Positions 59,991 through 64,000 of a stretch of 64,000 nt of DNA are shown piece after piece; positions within the stretch are counted from its first letter, which is position 1, and the number at the start of each line of letters is the position of its first letter. Both the position numbers and the translations under genes were made by a program. Below the pieces are notes generated by a model. That model was not told the DNA's origin, ran no database searches, and worked only from the letters and a program-made list of their open reading frames with translations. Origin of the DNA: Hemibagrus wyckioides (lineage: Eukaryota > Chordata > Actinopteri > Siluriformes > Bagridae); the NCBI RefSeq assembly GCF_019097595.1, contig NC_080715.1, positions 23,291,573 to 23,355,572 of the forward strand, read 5' to 3'.

Positions 59991-62741
59991 ATTGTCCAAC
60001 ATGGCTTTACAGTTGAGATTATATCGCCACCTGTTGGTTTTGCATGCTTTTGACAATGCTTCAGACCAGGTTTTTGTGTTTTCATGTGGACAAGATTTTT
60101 TTAAAAACGGAGGAAAAACTCCCATGTATTTGTGGACTAGGCCTTAAGCTGACACCACCTTTTCTAATATTTTATATATAAATGGAAGGTTTGAAATCAG
60201 TCTGTAATTTTTTGTTTTACTAGGGTCTAATTTAAGTTTTTTAAGAAGATGCTTAATGACTGCCAACTTGAGAGCTATATAAAACAATACAGAGCTAAGG
60301 ACTGAAACGTAAGTGGTCCTAGCCACATAAAATGCATAGTGTGCAACCTAGTGCAAGCAGTAGGTGCAATTGCATCTTTGAATTGAGGAGGGAGTCATGG
60401 AATGAAGGAGAGATTCGTTAACTTGGAGAGAGTTGCAGATGGTAGGTGACCGGGTTGACCTGTCAGAAGATCTTAAAGGGTTTGATATACCTGGGGCTTA
60501 GTTTCTTGCTCAGTAGCTTGAGTTTGAGGATTTTCGTTGACAACCAGGTGAATTGACCAGGTCTTGGGCATCTTTGACGATTGGCTGGCAGGCTTTGTCA
60601 GCATATTGCATGCTGAAAGTGGGCGTGGGTGCTCTCCCAAACATCCTAGCTCTGCTGTAACCGATCACCCACAGCGGGCACATCAGATGGTTCACCAGAC
60701 CAAGTGAACACCGGTGGCTTGTAACTCGGAATACAGTGGAAGGGTCTGAGGCCCATAGACAAGGGAGGGAGTTCTGTGCGTATTTTGCCCATGGAAGAAA
60801 CTCAGTCCAACAAAGTCGCTTGTGGATGCAGTGTCCATGGCCATGGGGAGACCTTTGAATGGCACAGGCCTGCAGGCATTGGAGAAATGATCCATACTTA
60901 CCATAATCCAGCAGTAAGTTGATGTGGTGTCCTGGATTGAATACCAACCGAGCAGGCATTGACAAATCACTGACGTCCCTGCTCAGCGTCAGCCACAAGA
61001 AAGTGTTTTTGTACTAAGGAGATTGTCCTATGTGTCCCCGAGTGCCCAGAACTGGGGGAATTGTAAGGCATCTACAACCATCACAAAAAGGATGCGCTCT
61101 GAGGTGAAAATCTGTTACAGTAGGTCAAAAGCAGCTTGTCTCCATCAGACCCCCTGATCATTCATGACATATGCAAAATGTTTTGTAATGTAGTGTTGTG
61201 ATGAAATTCACATTTTTTAGCCTTAAAGTAGAGCTGGTGTTGCTTTAGTCATATGAGACTGTGCATACTTGGGTCACATGGGACTTAGAGTATATGAGGA
61301 TTTTGTCAATATAAACAATGACACAATGGTTGAGGAGGTCTCTGAATATTTCATTAGCAAATGAATCAGCCCAAATGGCATAACATGGTACTCATATTGT
61401 CCTTGTGTGGTGAGGAATGCAGTTTTCCACTTGTCTCCCTCCCGAATCTGTATTTGGTTATAGGCACTTCATAGCTCAAGCTTGGTGAAGAAACTCTGTG
61501 TTGCTCCAAGGTCAGGGGAACCAGTGGCAGGGGATAGGGTTACCGAACTGTGATTGTGTTGAGACCCTAGTAATCAATGCAGGGTCTTAGCCCACCACCC
61601 TTCTTTTGCACAAAGAAAAGCCCGGCAGCAGTGGAAAAGGTCGATGCATGAATGAAGCCTGCCTCCAATGCCACCTTTACGTATTTTTCCATAGCCTGGG
61701 TTTCAGGGATGGAGAGTGGGAAGATCCTGCCCTTGGGTGGTAAGTGTTTGGCAGCAGATCTATTGCATCCAGTGTGGAGATATCAGATCAGTTCCTAGCC
61801 CAGTGTAGAGGTAGCTTTGTGGCATGTTCTTTGCTGAAGACCTCGTTTAAGTCATGATACTCCTTTGGGATGCCAATGGTGTAGGTAAATTCTGGGCTCT
61901 TAATGAAGGTAGTACAGCATGGAAGGCTGAGGCTTTGCTAAGGCAGTGGTTTAAGCAGTGGGAGGACCAGTGAGTCAGTTCTTTCTCTTGCCAGATAGAT
62001 ACAAGTGTCATGGGCCTGGAGCCATGGGAAGTGCTGGGGTTCACTTCATAGTTAGCATAGAGTCATGATTGCAGTTTGATGGACAGGGTGATGTATTGTG
62101 AAAGAGTCATGTCCTCATTTTTGCAGGCCAATTTGAGCTTGCAACGCTGGGTTAAGTCTTTATTGATAAATTGCCCACGCTGAAATTTTACAGCATAATC
62201 TGCAGCTGATTCAGAGCCCAGTTGGATACTCAAACACATGAACCTCACACCAGCAGTGAATTTCCTAGCAAAATAGGTGCAGGGTTGGAGCTTGCCTGGA
62301 GTGTCAATGGGGCAGTGGTAAACCTCTGCTTTAGTTTCTCGAAGGCTGTCTGGTTGGGTTTAGACCGTTGCAGTTCTCTGGGGTTTTCTTGCAGTAGCAC
62401 AGTCAGGGGAGCAGCCACTGAGTTGTAGTTAACAATGAACCACCTTTAGAAATTTGCAAAACTCAGAAATTGTTGTAGTTCTTTGACATTGGATGATGTA
62501 GGCCACTATATAATAGCTCGTACTGACATCCATTTACAGCTAATACACTTCAGTAGGTGGCAGGCACTGCTTCGCTGGCTGATTATGTAATTTATATTAA
62601 TCAGTATTTGTGCACGGCTGCAGGCTCATAGCTGCACGTTTTTCTCTGAAGAATTAGGGCGTTATCAGTGAAAACCTCCGCACCCGAAAAGATCACACAA
62701 CTTATAAGATCACATATCTTGCACAGATCACACAACTTGCA

Positions 62742-62801
62742 TAAAAATGAGATTGAGTCGCTCTGGATAAGGGCATCTGCTAAAGGACATAAACGTAAAT
62801 G
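62742..62801 (+). repeat. SINE tail fragment
   Basis: The text gagtcgctctggataagggc followed by atctgctaaaggacataaacgtaaatg is the same 3' tail as in the SINE at 465-657. The head is missing. Confidence 0.7.
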
Positions 62802-63830
62802 TTGCAAAGTCAGAGGTAATGTGCAATTTACCCTCACGGTGTACAAAGATGATGGTTCAGAATCCATTTGTCTCTCAACATCACATGTTTCTGTGCTGTG
62901 CATACTGTGCCCCCTTAAAAAGAGTAGGTGCATGACACCCATGGCCAAGTTATCTGTAGTGAACTGTAATTAAAACTGAGAAAGACTGAACCCGATGTGC
63001 CTAGGGTTAGCCAACCATAAGGTGGAGAAGGAAATGTCATGGTTTGGGGAATGGTTTCTGCTGCATGTGTTGGGCTTCTTATACAGATAGGGTAAATGGA
63101 CATGTTTAACAGACCCTCCTTTTGCAACATCAGCCTGCAATTTTCATGTAAGACAGTTGACAGTTGTAATCCAGAACTTTTTGTTGTGATCTTATGTGCT
63201 ACAATGGTTACTGATATCAAATTTGGATAATTGTGTTTTCCATAAAATAAGGGTTTTTGTTGAGGTGCCTTATTTTTAGTTGAATATGCTAGTAGAGGTA
63301 TAACTCACAGCTAAAATTCTTTCAAATTTTGAGTGATAAAGGTTAACAACATTTCAGAAAAGTATTCATAATTTACTTGCTAATTATTGGTAATTTGCAG
63401 TTATTGTACAGGTGATTTGTCCAATCCACAGCTGAAGCCCATCTCTAAATATGGGTAATTTTCCCTCCTGTTGTAATAACTTTCATAGATAAGTCACAGG
63501 CTCTGAATATAATTTTATATCTGCAGAGCAGTACAGAATTATGTGCCAGAGAAGTCTTTCATTTTCTTCTTCCCTATTTTGTACCTTTATATCATATATC
63601 ACAATGCATATTCAGTGAATTAGGTTTGTGCTTTAGTTTGATTTCAGTGAAGAGTGTCCTCAATTATGCAAGAGAAAGTAAAATAACTTTTTTTAACTAG
63701 ATACATCAAAATATGTTGAGGATTAATGACAAAGTTATTACTGCTATTGTGTCTTTAAGACTTTCGCTGATTTGTGCCTGCTGTTTCGACTGTGTATTGG
63801 ATTCAATTGTACTCTCTTCACTGTTTACAG
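62802..63830. other. Intron spacer with weak Tc1-like fragment
   Basis: Only a short plus-strand stretch near 63010-63080 (aaggtggagaaggaaatgtc, atggtttgggg) recalls the GGG.VMVWG motif of Tc1 transposases; the call is weak. No gene is seen before the acceptor at 63830. Confidence 0.35.
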
Positions 63831-64000
63831 AAATTAAATGATCAACTAAGCATCCACTTAACCTTTAAGCTTCCTGAAATTGTGTGGCCAGTGGAGGTAA
63901 ATTACACGTACTGTGAACAATTTGTCCAAAAGCCCACGACAGAAGAGGCCATAGAAGAGAGACATTTGCTCGATTCCATTGCATGGCCAGATCCACCAGT
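63831..64000 (+). CDS. NXPE-like protein, coding exon 2, cut by window end
   Basis: After acceptor ctgtttacag the frame is open to the window edge: KLNDQLSIHLTFKLPEIVWP, VEVNYTYCEQFVQK and EEAIEERHLLDSIAWPDPP. The combination of a YC pair, an acidic stretch, then LL..I.WP.PP resembles the N-terminal part of NXPE family proteins (neurexophilin and PC-esterase domain, such as NXPE3), which sit in the secretory pathway behind an N-terminal anchor. The diagnostic domains lie beyond the window. A glycosyltransferase is the main alternative. A possible donor at 63898 (gag/gtaaat) is ignored because the frame stays open and protein-like. Confidence 0.55.

Larger units (their letters stand above)
56316..60143. 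mobile_element. Inverted-repeat DNA element with TTA target duplication
   Basis: The left end is ggccctgtccacacgaacat followed by ggg; the reverse complement of the right end is ggcctagtccacaaatacat followed by ggg. TTA stands directly outside both ends (56313-56315 and 60144-60146), as PIF/Harbinger elements produce. The inner parts share aaaaactcc/ggaggaaaaact-type text. It splits the minus-strand LINE reading frame. Most of its present length is later insertions. Confidence 0.75.
54765..60335 (-). mobile_element. Minus-strand non-LTR retrotransposon (LINE) inserted in the gypsy copy
   Basis: Reverse transcriptase fragments on the minus strand, 5' to 3': KTKNYRLISNLPFIYKILEK (about 60290-60160), then after an interruption [20 protein letters not shown] and [11 protein letters not shown] (56290-56155), the catalytic YADDTQLYIS (about 55905-55870), and VKDLGVILDSNLSFENHIS (about 55670-55610). 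The 3' end carries the common text attttatttgcagagctttt seen from the plus strand near 54780-54800. It is 5'-truncated and broken. The clade (CR1/L2/Rex-like) is uncertain. Confidence 0.8.
54395..62450 (-). mobile_element. Ty3/gypsy (chromodomain) retrotransposon relic, split by later insertions
   Basis: Minus-strand pieces lie in gypsy order. Gag-like sequence is at about 62063-62248 (SAADYAVKFQ, LKLACKNEDMTLSQYI). Reverse transcriptase text is at about 61620-61550 ([15 protein letters not shown]). Integrase is at about 60998-60510 ([14 protein letters not shown]), its C-terminus at about 60520-60370 ([25 protein letters not shown]), and a chromodomain-like segment at about 54700-54480 ([20 protein letters not shown]). 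Stops and shifts run throughout. The interval 54765-60335 is a foreign insertion that separates integrase from chromodomain. LTRs were not located. Confidence 0.8.

Noticed and set aside
63895..63905. Possible splice donor gag/gtaaat in the second NXPE-like exon
   Set aside because: The frame continues open and protein-like to the window end, with residues that support the family match.

Overview
The window looks like nuclear DNA from a ray-finned fish. The genes are split into exons with GT/AG borders, and every readable Ig exon is flanked by phase-1 introns. The DNA between is rich in Tc1/mariner, hAT-like, LINE and Ty3/gypsy copies and in tRNA-derived SINEs whose tail (ctctggataagggcgtct...) is typical of otophysan fish. 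A catfish-like species is my best guess, but the sequence does not prove it.

Three host genes are visible. (1) Minus strand, 6.8-16.7 kb: cd101 (igsf2), a type I membrane protein of the EWI immunoglobulin subfamily. I assembled 11 coding exons (4215 nt, 1404 residues) that stay in frame throughout. It has ten V-set domains instead of the seven of human CD101; the extra ones are copies of domains 6 and 7, and two domains sit in one intron-less exon. (2) Minus strand, 28.5-42.35 kb: ptgfrn, its paralogue and mammalian neighbour, complete in nine exons (2625 nt, 874 residues), with six V-set domains, a membrane segment and a conserved short tail. One intron uses a GC donor. Upstream lies a GC-rich promoter with NRF1, ETS, CRE-half and CCAAT motifs. 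(3) Plus strand, 52.65 kb to the window edge: the first two coding exons of a type II membrane protein that resembles the NXPE (neurexophilin/PC-esterase) family, split by an 11 kb intron.

Between cd101 and ptgfrn lies a direct tandem duplication. Unit 1 (about 13.1-20.86 kb) carries the working 5' half of cd101. Unit 2 (about 20.86-27.19 kb) carries a broken copy of the signal peptide and domains 1-3 and ends against the 3' flank of ptgfrn. The junction falls at the splice donor of the copied domain-3 exon and destroys it.

The rest is transposon debris and spacer. Notable items are an uninterrupted Tc1-type transposase ORF inside a ptgfrn intron (34.6-35.9 kb), a Tc1 copy in a cd101 intron that is absent from the duplicated unit, two hAT-like elements with recognisable 8-bp target duplications (23.0 and 47.4 kb), a Tigger/pogo-like relic (53.1 kb), and a four-deep nest at 54.4-62.4 kb: a gypsy element broken by a minus-strand LINE, which is broken by an inverted-repeat DNA element, which in turn holds a plus-strand L2-type LINE. 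The first 5.7 kb holds only repeats and unassigned sequence.
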